Below, in pieces: positions 40,672 through 51,521 of a stretch of DNA of 64,000 nucleotides (positions are counted from its first letter, which is position 1; each line of letters starts with the position of its first letter). Where the stretch lies: positions 84,788-148,787 of the forward strand of contig SZPK01000007.1 of the NCBI GenBank assembly GCA_030263665.1, read 5' to 3'. The DNA is from Villigracilis sp024434165. GTDB taxonomy: Bacteria; Chloroflexota; Anaerolineae; Anaerolineales; Villigracilaceae. The notes under the pieces are model-generated. The model was not told where the DNA came from and searched no databases. It worked only from the letters and a program-made list of their open reading frames with translations. Made by a program: the position numbers and the translations under genes.

Positions 40672-40788
40672 TCATTGCTCCTGGACTCCCATATTGCTGA
40701 GTTCCTCCTGGCTGTACTGCGCTACGAACAGGTCGGACCCAGCCAGGGCGAGCAGTAGGACGGTGACCACTACTGCAAGGACGAACAT
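40672..40788 (-). CDS. 38-residue membrane peptide
   Basis: Short gene on the minus strand. MFVLAVVVTVLLLALAGSDL is a single hydrophobic helix; the tail FVAQYSQEELSNMGVQEQ is polar and acidic. RBS AAAGGAG seven bases before ATG at 40788, a good promoter upstream (TTGTCG-17-TATAAC) and a terminator just downstream make a complete small transcription unit. It may be a small regulatory or toxin-like membrane peptide; no family recognised. Confidence 0.7.
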   Translation of the reverse strand: MFVLAVVVTVLLLALAGSDLFVAQYSQEELSNMGVQEQ

Positions 40789-40807
40789 ATCGCAACTCCT
40801 TTCGTTA

Positions 40808-40836
40808 GTTATACAATATAACGATTCAAGCGACAA
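40808..40836 (-). promoter_or_regulatory. Promoter of the 38-residue membrane peptide gene
   Basis: Minus strand TTGTCG (40836-40831), exact 17-base spacer, TATAAC (40813-40808), then 19 bases to the ATG. Confidence 0.7.
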
Positions 40837-40970
40837 AAAGGTACTCCCCTAACAGTACTGTAATGGAAAAACAATACAGTTTTGAAAGGGTTGGATAATG
40901 GACGCATCGCGGGTTCATTTTGTTCCCCGCATTGCGGGGGCGCATCCCGGGTTTTGAGCGGCGTTCCTTA

Positions 40971-40998
40971 TTGACATTCCACTCATTTGGGATAAAAT
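40971..40998 (+). promoter_or_regulatory. Promoter of tRNA-Leu
   Basis: Perfect TTGACA, 16-base spacer, TAAAAT, 23 bases before the tRNA. Confidence 0.8.
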
Positions 40999-41021
40999 AC
41001 AAGCCGCCAACCAAACGACAT

Positions 41022-41108
<87 letters not shown>

Positions 41109-41110
41109 CC

Positions 41111-41137
41111 AGACCCGCAGACGCGGGTCTTTTTTTA
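41111..41137 (+). terminator. Terminator after tRNA-Leu
   Basis: Stem AGACCCGC/GCGGGTCT with a 4-base loop and seven T. Confidence 0.9.
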
Positions 41138-41239
41138 TGGGCAGGAGCAGCTATCGGGTGGAGAGGAGGCGCAGCATCCCCGCCTGGGGGGAGAACCAAT
41201 CTCATATCTCCCGCCCGCGCAAAAAGCGGACAAGGGTGG

Positions 41240-41315
41240 TATAATTGCACTATAAAAATACACTTCCTTCATCTAATGCGGACACGAAGTTTTCCCCCAT
41301 CTTCGTGTCTTTTTA
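41240..41315 (+). promoter_or_regulatory. gyrA leader: TATAAT then terminator-like hairpin
   Basis: TATAAT at 41240-41245, then a perfect 9-bp stem GACACGAAG/CTTCGTGTC (41281-41309) with TTTTTAT, then 59 bases to gyrA. This order suggests attenuation of gyrA or a short transcript ending before it. Confidence 0.5.
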
Positions 41316-41373
41316 TGCCAATTTCAGGAAAATTCACGCTTTGGGGCGGTGGCTCTCATAAAAAGGAACAGGT

Positions 41374-43890
<2,517 letters not shown>

Positions 43891-43921
43891 GAACGCAGCC
43901 CGCCCCGAATCGTCATTCACG

Positions 43922-43957
43922 AAAAAAAGCCGACCCGGTTCAAAAGGTCGGCTTTTC
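43922..43957. terminator. Bidirectional terminator between gyrA and the convergent small gene
   Basis: Stem AAAGCCGACC/GGTCGGCTTT with an A-run on the left and a T-run on the right, so it works on both strands. Confidence 0.85.
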
Positions 43958-43978
43958 ATTTGCGGGTTTTGGCGATTT

Positions 43979-44197
43979 TTATATCACGAACCTGCCCGTC
44001 ACGAACAGCGCAAGCGCGCCAATCACACAAACCGCCAGCATCAACAGGAAGGCGAGGATAAACCGCTGGAGCGAGGTCATGCCCAGGAAACGCCCCGGCT
44101 TTCCGCTCGAGTAAGTGGCGGCGGCTGGCTGGTATTGAGCTTCTTCTTCATCGAGAAACGGCTTGGCGGCGGCTTCATTCCGAAGATCGTCAAACAT
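43979..44197 (-). CDS. Small membrane protein with C-terminal helix
   Basis: 72 residues. An acidic, Ala-rich soluble start (MFDDLRNEAAAKPFLDEEEA) and one C-terminal membrane helix (RFILAFLLMLAVCVIGALAL) near the end: tail-anchor layout. No family recognised. It follows birA on the same strand (27 bases), so it is probably co-transcribed. Confidence 0.7.
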   Translation of the reverse strand: MFDDLRNEAAAKPFLDEEEAQYQPAAATYSSGKPGRFLGMTSLQRFILAFLLMLAVCVIGALALFVTGRFVI

Positions 44198-44224
44198 GGG
44201 AACCTCTGTTTTTTCAAAAGTATA

Positions 44225-45007
44225 TCACGCGGCGGGACGCAGGCTGACATCCCCAAAACGGACGATTATGGATTTGTCATGGGAATCGCGCAGGCGCAGG
44301 GAGCCGTCGGATTCGAGCCCATCCAGGACGCCGGTGACGGGGGCATCGCCTCCTGCCAGGACCTGGACCTGTTCGCCGCGGAAGGCGAGTTTTTCCTCCC
44401 AGGCGGCGATCAACTCGTCCGTCCCGATGCGCTCGCGCCAGGATAGGAACGCGCTCAGGATGTCGCGCAGGATGGACTCGCGCGCCGGCGGGTCCTTTCC
44501 CAATTCCTGTTCGAGGCTTGTGGCGGGGAGCTGCAGTCCTTCGGCGGGCGGGACGGATACTTTGCGGACGTTGAGCCCCATGCCGACCACGAGCGAATCC
44601 ACATCTTCGCCAGACCAGACCGACTCGACCAAAATCCCGGCAACTTTTTTGCCGTTGAGCAGAACGTCGTTGGGCCATTTGATGCGGGGGGAAAGACCAA
44701 GTTTCAGGCAGGCATCCGCTATGGAGAGGGCTGCCAGTCCCACGGTCCGCGAGAGATGCGGGCGCATGGGCGCGGCAGGGCGCAGAATCAAACTGACGGC
44801 GAGGGCGCTTCCTTTTGGTGTGAGCCATTTCCGGTCGAGCCGCCCGCGCCCATGCGTCTGTTCATCCGCAGCCACAAGCGAAAAATCCTTTGCGCCGCCC
44901 GCCGCCCATGCCAGCGCCTCGTCGTTGGTGGAGCCGATGGAATCGAAATACCGCAAGCCGCCCAGGTTTAATTTCGAGAGGTGCTTTTTGAGGGAGGATT
45001 CGTTCAT
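44225..45007 (-). CDS. birA: Biotin--[acetyl-CoA-carboxylase] ligase BirA
   Basis: 260 residues from ATG at 45007; the longer frame upstream is only word-repeat. Catalytic motifs: STNDEALAWA, DEQTHGRGRLDRKW (biotin/adenylate loop), RIKWPNDVLLNGKKVAGILV and VVGMGLNV. It activates biotin with ATP and attaches it to the carboxylase carrier protein. The N-terminal DNA-binding domain of bifunctional BirA is absent, so it does not act as a repressor. Confidence 0.94.
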   Translation of the reverse strand: MNESSLKKHLSKLNLGGLRYFDSIGSTNDEALAWAAGGAKDFSLVAADEQTHGRGRLDRKWLTPKGSALAVSLILRPAAPMRPHLSRTVGLAALSIADACLKLGLSPRIKWPNDVLLNGKKVAGILVESVWSGEDVDSLVVGMGLNVRKVSVPPAEGLQLPATSLEQELGKDPPARESILRDILSAFLSWRERIGTDELIAAWEEKLAFRGEQVQVLAGGDAPVTGVLDGLESDGSLRLRDSHDKSIIVRFGDVSLRPAA

Positions 45008-45011
45008 GGGG

Positions 45012-45122
45012 AAGGTAGGTATGTAGACACGTACACACGGAGACATGTACACACGTAGACACGTATACACGTGGGCAAGCGTAGCGTTTGTGTACCTGTT
45101 TACCTGTGTACTTTTCTACAAT
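45012..45122. repeat. Opposed GTAGACACGTACAC / GTGTACCTGTTTAC word arms
   Basis: Left arm TATGTAGACACGTACACACG, then GAGACATGTACACACGTAGA; right arm GTTTGTGTACCTGTTTACCT then GTGTACTTTTCTAC. Same word family as 18866-18990, in the gap between birA and the M23 peptidase gene. Confidence 0.85.
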
Positions 45123-45124
45123 GC

Positions 45125-46252
45125 CTACTGCACAATATCGTAGGGATTGATGTTCGAACCGCCGACGCGGATCTCAAAATGGAGGTGCGCGCCGAAGGAG
45201 TTGCCCGTATTGCCGGAAAGCCCGATGACCGCGCCCTGCCCCACCGTTTGGCATTGGGAGACAAGGATGGTGCTCAAGTGGGCATACACGGTGACATAGC
45301 CGTTGCCGTGGTCAATTTGGACCACGTTGCCGTAGCCGTAGTTCCAGCCGCCCGCCGCCATCGTCACCACGCCTGTACCCGCCGCGTACACGTTCGAGCC
45401 TTCAGGCGCGCTGATGTCAATGCCGAGATGACCCGGTCCATAGCCGTTGCCCGAAAGGGAGTGATCGTCTGCGGGCCAGCCGAAGCCGCTTGCCACCGGT
45501 CCGCCGCCGCAGACATTGGCGGCATTGCCGCCGCCCGTGCCGGTGTTCACGCCGCGCGCATTCGTGGGCAGGTCTGCCGCCCAGTTGCGCAGTTCGCGCG
45601 AGCCGCCGGGAATCATCACCACGGTTCCGGGTTCCACCTTCGGGTTCGTCAGGTCAATCTGATTGCCGGGAAAGTTGACGATGTCTTCGGGTTCTGCGAA
45701 AAATTTCTCGGCAACTTTTTCGAACGTATCGCCTTCCTTCCATTCATAATACAAACCGTCCACCGGAGGGATGATCAACTCCATGCCCGGGCGCAGGCTG
45801 TGCGGGTTGTCGTCCAGCTGCTCGTTGACGTAGAGGATGGTCTCGGACTTGACCTTGAATTGCTCGGCGATGCGATACATGGAATCGCCGCGCACCACGC
45901 GATAGGTCGCCGGTTCGTAACGCGGGCGTTCGGGGATGTTCGTCTTCAATTGCAGTTTGCGGAAGATGCCAAAGAACCCGCCTCCACCCGGGCTGACGGC
46001 TGGTTCACCCACCTGAGGTTGACCCTCTTCTGCGGGCTGGGTCGCCTCCGCCGGGACAGTCACCACCACAGGGGGGAGTGTGCTTTTGTAGTAGAGCGTC
46101 CCGCCCAACAGGCTGACGACAATCAATAAAGTTGCCGCCCAACTGACGAGCGAAAAACGATCCGCCTTGCGCCTGGGGGGCTCATCCGCTGCGGGTGCGC
46201 TCTCAGCCTCCGGTTGGGATTTTTTGGTAAATTTTTCCAGAAATTTTTTCAT
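45125..46252 (-). CDS. LysM-domain M23 metallopeptidase (cell wall)
   Basis: 375 residues. One N-terminal membrane helix (FSLVSWAATLLIVVSLLGGT), so the body lies outside. Two LysM repeats follow: YRVVRGDSMYRIAEQFKVKS and YEWKEGDTFEKVAEKFFAEP, which bind peptidoglycan. The C-terminal M23 domain has PGHLGIDISAPEG (first His and Asp), YGNVVQIDHGNGYVTVYAHL and GAHLHFEI (last two His), all zinc and catalytic positions. It is likely a peptidoglycan endopeptidase or its activator (NlpD-like). Confidence 0.92.
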   Translation of the reverse strand: MKKFLEKFTKKSQPEAESAPAADEPPRRKADRFSLVSWAATLLIVVSLLGGTLYYKSTLPPVVVTVPAEATQPAEEGQPQVGEPAVSPGGGGFFGIFRKLQLKTNIPERPRYEPATYRVVRGDSMYRIAEQFKVKSETILYVNEQLDDNPHSLRPGMELIIPPVDGLYYEWKEGDTFEKVAEKFFAEPEDIVNFPGNQIDLTNPKVEPGTVVMIPGGSRELRNWAADLPTNARGVNTGTGGGNAANVCGGGPVASGFGWPADDHSLSGNGYGPGHLGIDISAPEGSNVYAAGTGVVTMAAGGWNYGYGNVVQIDHGNGYVTVYAHLSTILVSQCQTVGQGAVIGLSGNTGNSFGAHLHFEIRVGGSNINPYDIVQ

Positions 46253-46285
46253 TCTTGGGTAAAGGTCTTGCCTGCCTCGAAGCGC

Positions 46286-47563
46286 TTATTCGTCTCGCGT
46301 CAGGTTTTCAAGGAACTCCACGTTGTTTCTCGATTTTTCCATGCGCGTGATGATGGCTTCGGTTGCGACGGCGTTATCCATACCGGCTCCGGCGGGCGGG
46401 GGCGAGATCATCTGGATGAACATGCGGCGCATGAGCCAGGCGCGCTGGAGCAGGTCGGGTCCGAGGAGCAGGTCTTCGCGGCGGGTGGACGAGCGTTCGA
46501 TGTCCACAGCAGGATAGATGCGGCGTTCCTGCAGTTTGCGCGAGAGGTGCAATTCCATGTTGCCGGTGCCTTTGAACTCTTCGTACACGACATCGTCCAG
46601 GCGGGAACCGGTGTCCACGAGGCAGGTGGCGATGATGGTTAGCGAGCCGCCTTCCTCCACGTTGCGCGCCGCGCCGAAGAAGCGTTTGGGCGGGTAGAGC
46701 GCCGAGGGATCCATACCGCCGGAGAGCGTGCGCCCGGACGGGTTGACCACAAGGTTGTATGCGCGCGCGAGGCGGGTGATCGAGTCCATTAAGATTACCA
46801 CGTGGCGTCCGATCTCCACCAGCCTCTTAGCGCGGTCTAAGGCGAGTTCCGCCGTGCGGACGTGCGAGGTGACCGGCTCGTCGAAGGTGGAGGCGACCAC
46901 TTCGGCTTCCACCGAGCGGTCCATGTCGGTCACTTCCTCGGGGCGTTCGCCGATGAGGGCAATGATCAAATGGACGTCGGGATATTTGGTTGAAATCGAG
47001 TTTGCTATCTGCTTGAGGATGGTGGTCTTGCCCGCCTTCGGGGGGGAAACAATCAATCCACGCTGGCCTCTGCCGATGGGCGCTATCAGGTTGATCAAAC
47101 GGGGGGCGAGGGTCGCCTGGTCTACTTCGAGATCGAAACGTTTATCGGGGAAGATCGGGGTCAGATTCTCAAATACGACTCTGCGGGAGGCTTCTTCGGG
47201 ATCCAGCCCGTTGATGGATTCGACTTTTAGCAGACCGAAGTGCCGTTCGCTCTCGCGCGGCGGGCGCACCTGCCCAATGACGAGGTCTCCGGCGCGCAGG
47301 TCGTAGCGTCTCAACTGCGCCTGCGAGACGTACACATCCTGGTCGCTGATGCGGTAGTTGGTGGCTCTTAGAAAGCCGATCCCTTCGCTCATGATCTCCA
47401 GGATGCCGCCGCGCAGTTCGATGCCTTCCTTCTGCGCCTCCGCCTCGCGGATCAGCATGGCGAGGGTTTCCTTCTTCAGGCGGTTGGCGTTGGGAATATT
47501 GAAACTCTTCGCCATTGCGCGCAGTTTTGATAGCGGTTCGTTTTCCAGTTCAAGTATTTTCAT
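46286..47563 (-). CDS. rho: Transcription termination factor Rho
   Basis: 425 residues. N-terminal SAP-like helices (LSKLRAMAKSFNIPNANRLK), the RNA-binding cold-shock fold (GILEIMSEGIGFLRATNYRI), then the RecA-type motor: Walker A SPPKAGKTTILKQIA, Walker B HVVILMDSITRLARAYN, Q-loop and R-loop region GGMDPSALYPPKRFFGAARN. It forms a hexameric helicase that ends transcription. The leader of the gene carries an intrinsic-terminator-like hairpin (47601-47633), possibly an autoregulatory element. Confidence 0.96.
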   Translation of the reverse strand: MKILELENEPLSKLRAMAKSFNIPNANRLKKETLAMLIREAEAQKEGIELRGGILEIMSEGIGFLRATNYRISDQDVYVSQAQLRRYDLRAGDLVIGQVRPPRESERHFGLLKVESINGLDPEEASRRVVFENLTPIFPDKRFDLEVDQATLAPRLINLIAPIGRGQRGLIVSPPKAGKTTILKQIANSISTKYPDVHLIIALIGERPEEVTDMDRSVEAEVVASTFDEPVTSHVRTAELALDRAKRLVEIGRHVVILMDSITRLARAYNLVVNPSGRTLSGGMDPSALYPPKRFFGAARNVEEGGSLTIIATCLVDTGSRLDDVVYEEFKGTGNMELHLSRKLQERRIYPAVDIERSSTRREDLLLGPDLLQRAWLMRRMFIQMISPPPAGAGMDNAVATEAIITRMEKSRNNVEFLENLTRDE

Positions 47564-47600
47564 GTTGTGTTCTCTTTTGGGAAATATGGAATAGAAATGC

Positions 47601-47633
47601 GAAAAAGACCAGTCCCCACTATGCCGGGCTGGT
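47601..47633 (-). terminator. Terminator-like hairpin in the rho leader
   Basis: On the minus strand ACCAGCCCGG...GGGACTGGTC followed by TTTTTCGC, about 38 bases before the rho ATG. It lies in the same direction as rho, with no gene end in between, so it is a candidate attenuator. Confidence 0.6.
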
Positions 47634-47794
47634 GAATTTCCTCATGCTGTTGTTGATGAATTTGGGGTTGGATTCAAGGTTATCGCTATGATGCCCAGGC
47701 GCCAAAACAAAAACTGGCGTCGGACAATTTCAAATTTCAAACATCAGGGGAGACAGCCGGGATTATAGCACTTCCGTGCAGGCGGCGCAAGCAC

Positions 47795-50700
47795 TTAAGT
47801 ACTATTTTTGTCGTCGAGAATACGGTTTTGCAAGTCCAGCAGCCGGCGGTAAAAACCGTCCCTGGCGGCGAGTTCGGCGTGCGTGCCGCGCTCGACGATC
47901 CTGCCGTGATTCATCACAAGGATTTCGTCCACGCCCTCCAAGCCGATGAGACGATGGGTAATGAGTAACGAGGTCTTCTTTTTCATAACGGCAAACAACG
48001 TCTCAAGCACCTGCCTCTCGGTCAATGGATCGAGGTTGGCGGTTGGTTCGTCCAATATCAAGATTGGCGCATCTTTGATGAGTGCGCGCGCGATTGCCAA
48101 TCTCTGACGTTCGCCGCCGGAGAGGCGTAGTCCCTGCTCGCCGATCAGCGTGTCGTAGCCTTTGGGCAGGCTGATGATGAAGTCGTGAATCTGTGCGGAC
48201 TTGCACGCCGCTTCGATTTCTTCACGGCTGACCTTCTTCCTGGCAAACCGCAAATTCTCGTAGATGGATGTGTTGAAGAAGTACGTGTTCTGCGAGACGT
48301 ACGCGCATCGTTCTCTGACTTCATCCTGATTCAGCGCTTTGAGCGATTCCCCGCCGAGAGCGATTTCTCCGATTTCGTAATCCCAGAATCTCAGCAGTAA
48401 ATTTGCAATCGTGCTTTTCCCCGCCCCGCTCGGACCGACGATAGCCACTGAACTCGAAGGTCGAATGTCGAAGGTCAGGTTTTGGAGGGCAGGGGCGAAT
48501 TGAGATGGGTAGGTAAACGAGAGATTCGATAATTGGATGCTAGAGAGTAGAGAATGGGTTTTACTATTTCCTATTCTCTTTTCACTATTCTCTTTAATTT
48601 CAGGCTCCGTATCCACCACCTCAAACAAACGTCTTGCCGCTTCACGCGAGGAATTCCACATTTGGGCGGCGAGAGGGAGGGGCAGGACGGCTTCAAACGA
48701 AGCGAGGGTCAGCAGGGTCAACGAGGCGAGCATGGGACCAGCAATGCTGCCGTTGACGACCTGCGGAATGGTCAGGAAGAGGATCGTCCACATGCCGAGG
48801 TTGGTGAGCAGCGTCCCCAGCGCGGAGTGGATGCCCGTCACACGCGCCATGCGGCGTTGAGCGTTGCCGTACTCATTCGCATTAGATGCAATTTGTTTGA
48901 GACGTTCATCAGCGCGACCGTAAGCAATGAGGTCTGCCATGCCTTGAATGCCATCTACAAGTTTGGTCTGCAGATCGGCGCGCAGGGAGATGGTCTGCTC
49001 TGCGGCTCGGCGGCTGGTCGTCTGTGCGAGGATGGGCAGGATCAAGCCGAGGCTGAGATAAAAGGTCAAATAGACGGGAGCAAGCAGCGGGTAGAAAGAA
49101 GCGAGAAAGATGGCGGTGAAGAGTCCAACGACGATGGCGGTCAACGGGGGCGAAACGACGCGGACGTAGAAATTTTCCAATGTTTCCACATCACCGATAA
49201 CGCGGGCAAGCAAGTCGCCGGAGCGGAAGTTCATCAGGCGGGCGGGGGCGAGAGGCTCGAGCTTTTCGTAGAACCACACGCGCAGTTTGGCGAGCAGGCG
49301 GAAGGTGACGTCGTGCGAGACGAGGCGTTCGAGGTAGCGGAAAACGGCGCGGGTGATGCCGAAAAGGCGCGTGCCGACGACGGAAACGCCGAGGTCCGCG
49401 ACAGAGACGGCGATGGCGGCGGTGGAGATCAGCCACGCGGATGTCCCCATGAGTGCGACACTGGCAAGAATGGTGATGGAACTCATCAAAACGGAGAGCG
49501 CCACACGATGCCAGTTGCCGCGCAGGAAGGTTAGCAAACGCGGGAGAATTGGTAATTGGAGATTGGAGATTGGAGACTGGAGATTGGTTGGCTGATCGAA
49601 GGTCGAAGGTCGAAGGTCGGGAAGTTCGATGGGCGTGTTCTTGACTTTCGACTTTTGACCCTTCGACAAGCTCAGGGCAGGCTTTTCGACTTGTTTATAG
49701 GTTTTCACCATGCTCGCATACATTCCACTCTTAGAAACGAGCTCGCGGTGTGTGCCTTGTTCGATGATCCTGCCTTCGTCGAGAACGATGATTCTGTCGG
49801 CTTGGAAGATGGTGTTGAGGCGGTGGGCAATGGTGATGACGGTTCGTCCGCGCATGAGTTCGCGGGTGGATTCTTCGAGCAGGGATTCGGTTTCGGGGTC
49901 GAGCGCGGAGGTGGGTTCGTCGAGGATGAGGATGGGAGCGTCTTTGAGGAAGGCGCGGGCGAGGGCGAGGCGTTGGGCTTGTCCGCTGGAGAGACGCGCG
50001 CCGCTTTCACCGATGACCGTTTCGTATTTTTCGGGCAGCGATTCGATGAAGTCGTGCAGGTGTGCGGCTTTGGCGGCGCGGATGACTTCTTCGTGGGTCG
50101 CGTCCGCTTTGCCGAGGCGGATGTTTTCGGCGATGGTGGCGTGGAAGAGGTGCGGGCGTTGGGGAACCCAGGCGATATTGGGTTGAAGGTCAAAGGTCGA
50201 AGGTTGAAGGTTGCCTTGGGTGGGTTGGATGAAGCCGAGCAATAATTGGATGAGGGTGGATTTTCCCGCGCCTGTTTTGCCGACAAGGGCGATGTGCTGA
50301 CCTTTGTTTATTCTTAAATTGATGCTTTGTAAAGCAGGCGTTGATTCACCTAGATAAGTAAATGAAACATCTTTGAACTCCACTGCACTGAACTCACCAA
50401 ACTGTTCACTGGTTACTGATAACTGTTCACTTTCCACTTTCCATTTTCTACTTTCTACTTTTGTATCCAGAATCTCATAAATCCTCTTCGCCGCTGTCGT
50501 GCCATTCATGCCAGCATGGAATCTCGCTCCGAGGGTGCGCAGGGGCATGTAGAACTCGGGGGCGAGGACGAGCAGGAAGAGCGCAGGCAGGAACTCCATG
50601 CGGTCGTAGAGCAGGCGGAAGCCGATCTCCACGGCGACGATGGCGGTGCTGATGGTGGCGAGCATTTCGAGCGCGAGCGCAGAAAGAAACGTAATTCGCA

Positions 50701-51403
50701 AAACGCCCAGGGTCGTGTCGCGGTATTGCTCGCTGATTTGCGCAATGTTCTTCGCCTGTCCCTTCGATTGACCGAAAAGTTTGAGCGTGGTCAGCCCTTG
50801 CAAACTGTCGAGGAAGTGGGCGCTGAGCAGGCGCAGGGTTTCGTATTGCCGCCTGGTGACCGCCTCCGCGCCTTTGCCGATGATGATCATGAAGAACGGA
50901 ATCAGCGGGGCGGTGATGAGAAAGACCAAGCCTGTGAGCAGGTCAATCGGAAAGACGAAGATGAGGATGGAAATGGGGACGAGCGCCGTGATGACCAGTT
51001 GCGGCAGGTATTGGCTGAAATAGGCATCCAACGCTTCGATGCCTTCGACGGCGGCGGTGGTCAGTTCGCCTGTGCGTTGTCCGCGCGAGTAGGCGGGACC
51101 CAGTTTGAGGATGTGGGCAAAGAGCCGCTCGCGTAAGTCGGTTTTGATCTTGACGGCGACGGCATTAGCAGCGACTTCGTTGACCCAGGTCAGCAAGACA
51201 CGTCCGCTGATGGCGATGAGGATGAAGATGAGGGGCGGGGTGACTTGCTCAAGCGAAAACTTTTTGAGAAAGACTCCATCGATCACGGTGCTGATGTTCC
51301 ATGCTTGCCAGATGGTCAGCAAGCCAGCCAGAAAGCCGGAGAAGATCGTCAGTGTGAGTGAAATGCGGGTATCGCGGGTGAGGGAGAGGAGTCTGCGGTG
51401 CAT
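47795..51403 (-). CDS. cydDC: Fused CydD-CydC ABC exporter for cytochrome bd assembly
   Basis: 1202 residues: CydD half (helices to about 300; Walker A VGKTGAGKST near 374-383; signature LSSGQAQR; Walker B ILILDEPTSALD), a linker near 574-621, and CydC half (helices about 625-920; Walker A VGPSGAGKST near 989-998; signature LSGGERQR; Walker B ILILDEPTANLD). Usually two genes. The exporter moves cysteine/glutathione needed for cytochrome bd assembly. The protein contains stretches translated from the word repeats: about 315-338 (WKVESEQLSVTSEQ), 396-410 (NLQPSTFDLQPN), 574-621 (KPALSLSKGQ, NLQSPISNLQLPIL), 936-955 and 972-986, without breaking the frame. It follows cydB by 118 bases. Confidence 0.95.
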   Translation of the reverse strand: MHRRLLSLTRDTRISLTLTIFSGFLAGLLTIWQAWNISTVIDGVFLKKFSLEQVTPPLIFILIAISGRVLLTWVNEVAANAVAVKIKTDLRERLFAHILKLGPAYSRGQRTGELTTAAVEGIEALDAYFSQYLPQLVITALVPISILIFVFPIDLLTGLVFLITAPLIPFFMIIIGKGAEAVTRRQYETLRLLSAHFLDSLQGLTTLKLFGQSKGQAKNIAQISEQYRDTTLGVLRITFLSALALEMLATISTAIVAVEIGFRLLYDRMEFLPALFLLVLAPEFYMPLRTLGARFHAGMNGTTAAKRIYEILDTKVESRKWKVESEQLSVTSEQFGEFSAVEFKDVSFTYLGESTPALQSINLRINKGQHIALVGKTGAGKSTLIQLLLGFIQPTQGNLQPSTFDLQPNIAWVPQRPHLFHATIAENIRLGKADATHEEVIRAAKAAHLHDFIESLPEKYETVIGESGARLSSGQAQRLALARAFLKDAPILILDEPTSALDPETESLLEESTRELMRGRTVITIAHRLNTIFQADRIIVLDEGRIIEQGTHRELVSKSGMYASMVKTYKQVEKPALSLSKGQKSKVKNTPIELPDLRPSTFDQPTNLQSPISNLQLPILPRLLTFLRGNWHRVALSVLMSSITILASVALMGTSAWLISTAAIAVSVADLGVSVVGTRLFGITRAVFRYLERLVSHDVTFRLLAKLRVWFYEKLEPLAPARLMNFRSGDLLARVIGDVETLENFYVRVVSPPLTAIVVGLFTAIFLASFYPLLAPVYLTFYLSLGLILPILAQTTSRRAAEQTISLRADLQTKLVDGIQGMADLIAYGRADERLKQIASNANEYGNAQRRMARVTGIHSALGTLLTNLGMWTILFLTIPQVVNGSIAGPMLASLTLLTLASFEAVLPLPLAAQMWNSSREAARRLFEVVDTEPEIKENSEKRIGNSKTHSLLSSIQLSNLSFTYPSQFAPALQNLTFDIRPSSSVAIVGPSGAGKSTIANLLLRFWDYEIGEIALGGESLKALNQDEVRERCAYVSQNTYFFNTSIYENLRFARKKVSREEIEAACKSAQIHDFIISLPKGYDTLIGEQGLRLSGGERQRLAIARALIKDAPILILDEPTANLDPLTERQVLETLFAVMKKKTSLLITHRLIGLEGVDEILVMNHGRIVERGTHAELAARDGFYRRLLDLQNRILDDKNST

Positions 51404-51414
51404 GATGAGATTGC

Positions 51415-51512
51415 AGGCTGAAGGTTGCAGGTTAAAAAGTTGGAAGGTTGATGAGGAGTATACCCTTCGTCAAATTCAGGGCAAGCCCTTCAACCTTCCA
51501 GCATTCAACTTG
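51415..51512. repeat. GAAGGTTG / CAACCTTC word arms with degenerate CCCTTCGxCAAxxTCAGGGC
   Basis: GGCTGAAGGTTGCAGG and TTGGAAGGTTGATGAGG on the left, CCCTTCAACCTTCCAG and TTCAACTTG on the right, with CCCTTCGTCAAATTCAGGGC between. The arms are partly complementary. It lies between cydB and cydDC. Confidence 0.7.
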
Positions 51513-51521
51513 AAATCGAGC

